From contig CANGRP010000152.1 of assembly GCA_947456005.1 (NCBI GenBank), forward strand, positions 1-6,159: a stretch of DNA of 6,159 nucleotides. The letters are read 5' to 3'. This DNA comes from Caulobacteraceae bacterium (GTDB lineage: Bacteria > Pseudomonadota > Alphaproteobacteria > Caulobacterales > Caulobacteraceae). How positions within the stretch are numbered: position 1 is the stretch's first letter; every line of letters starts with the position of its first letter. Positions 5,969-6,159 of this stretch are shown in pieces. Made by a program: the position numbers and the translations under genes. The notes below the pieces were generated by a model. That model did no database searches and was not told where the DNA came from. It saw only the letters and a program-made list of their open reading frames with translations.

Positions 5969-6159
5969 CAGGCCAGCTTCGTCCCGGAGTGCAGGGGCAG
6001 GCCGCGCAGGAAGTCGGCGGCGTCCTGCGGCCCTCGGCCCTCGCGCTGGAGGCGCAGCAGGCGCACCGCGCCCTCGCACGTCGCCACCAGGAGGGCGTCG
6101 TCCAGCACCTCGCCGGGCGCCCCGGACCCGGCCTCGGCCCGGCTGAGCAGGGCCTTGAC
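5968..6159 (-). CDS. fmt: Methionyl-tRNA formyltransferase, C-terminal 63 residues (5' end outside window)
   Basis: The minus-strand frame ending in TGA at 5970-5968 is open to the right edge and encodes 63 residues beginning VKALLSRAEAGSG and ending FLRGLPLHSGTKLA. The pattern GAPGEVLDDALLVATCEGA, then VRLLRLQREG and a DAADFLRG ending matches the C-terminal tRNA-binding domain of Fmt. Full-length enzymes have about 310 residues, so the catalytic domain lies beyond the window. Fmt formylates the methionine on initiator tRNA for translation initiation. It lies directly upstream of truA with a TGATG overlap. In many alphaproteobacteria def (peptide deformylase) lies further upstream, which would be the expected next gene; this is recall, not seen here. 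Confidence 0.9.
   Translation of the reverse strand, partial: VKALLSRAEAGSGAPGEVLDDALLVATCEGAVRLLRLQREGRGPQDAADFLRGLPLHSGTKLA

Noticed and set aside
5969..6079. A 37-residue N-terminal extension of TruA from an upstream ATG.
   Set aside because: The extension is out-of-frame translation of the fmt C-terminal coding region, and TruA proteins start at the MPRYRLTLEYDG position.

Overview
The window is high-GC bacterial chromosome. Codons in the clear genes end almost always in G or C. Gene content, the ArgB, DapD, DapE and TruA sequences, and a CCCGGCGAAGCCGGG-type intergenic repeat suggest an alphaproteobacterium, most likely of the Caulobacteraceae (Caulobacter, Phenylobacterium or Brevundimonas). 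That placement is inference from recall, not a database result.

Layout: (1) At 1-70, on the minus strand, is the first 23 codons of a gene that runs off the left edge. It has a good ribosome binding site and may be a transposase. (2) At 71-240 is a gene-free spacer holding a large imperfect inverted repeat and a second GC-rich hairpin, probably a dispersed REP-like intergenic repeat. (3) At 241-1515, minus strand, is a complete exported metal-dependent amidohydrolase of the COG1228 group. (4) At 1516-1650 is a divergent promoter spacer with a plausible sigma-70-type promoter for the amidohydrolase and a 5-bp-arm inverted repeat near argB. (5) At 1651-5237, plus strand, is a compact four-gene operon: argB, a HAD-type pyrimidine 5'-nucleotidase-like gene, dapD and dapE, joined by ATGA and TGATG overlaps or a 4-base gap. 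(6) At 5210-6159, minus strand, is truA and the 3' end of fmt, joined by a TGATG overlap and converging on dapE so that the truA and dapE tails overlap by 28 bases.

ArgB makes N-acetylglutamyl-phosphate for arginine synthesis. DapD and DapE are two steps of the succinylase branch of lysine and diaminopimelate (peptidoglycan) synthesis. The HAD protein between them probably dephosphorylates a small phosphorylated metabolite. On the opposite strand, fmt (initiator tRNA formylation) and truA (tRNA pseudouridine 38-40) form a translation-related unit.

The region is mostly ordinary housekeeping DNA. I see no CRISPR array, defence system, tRNA or rRNA gene, or prophage. The points most worth a second look are the left edge (possible insertion sequence beside a structured repeat), the argB start, the 28-base convergent overlap and the conserved-looking placement of the HAD gene.
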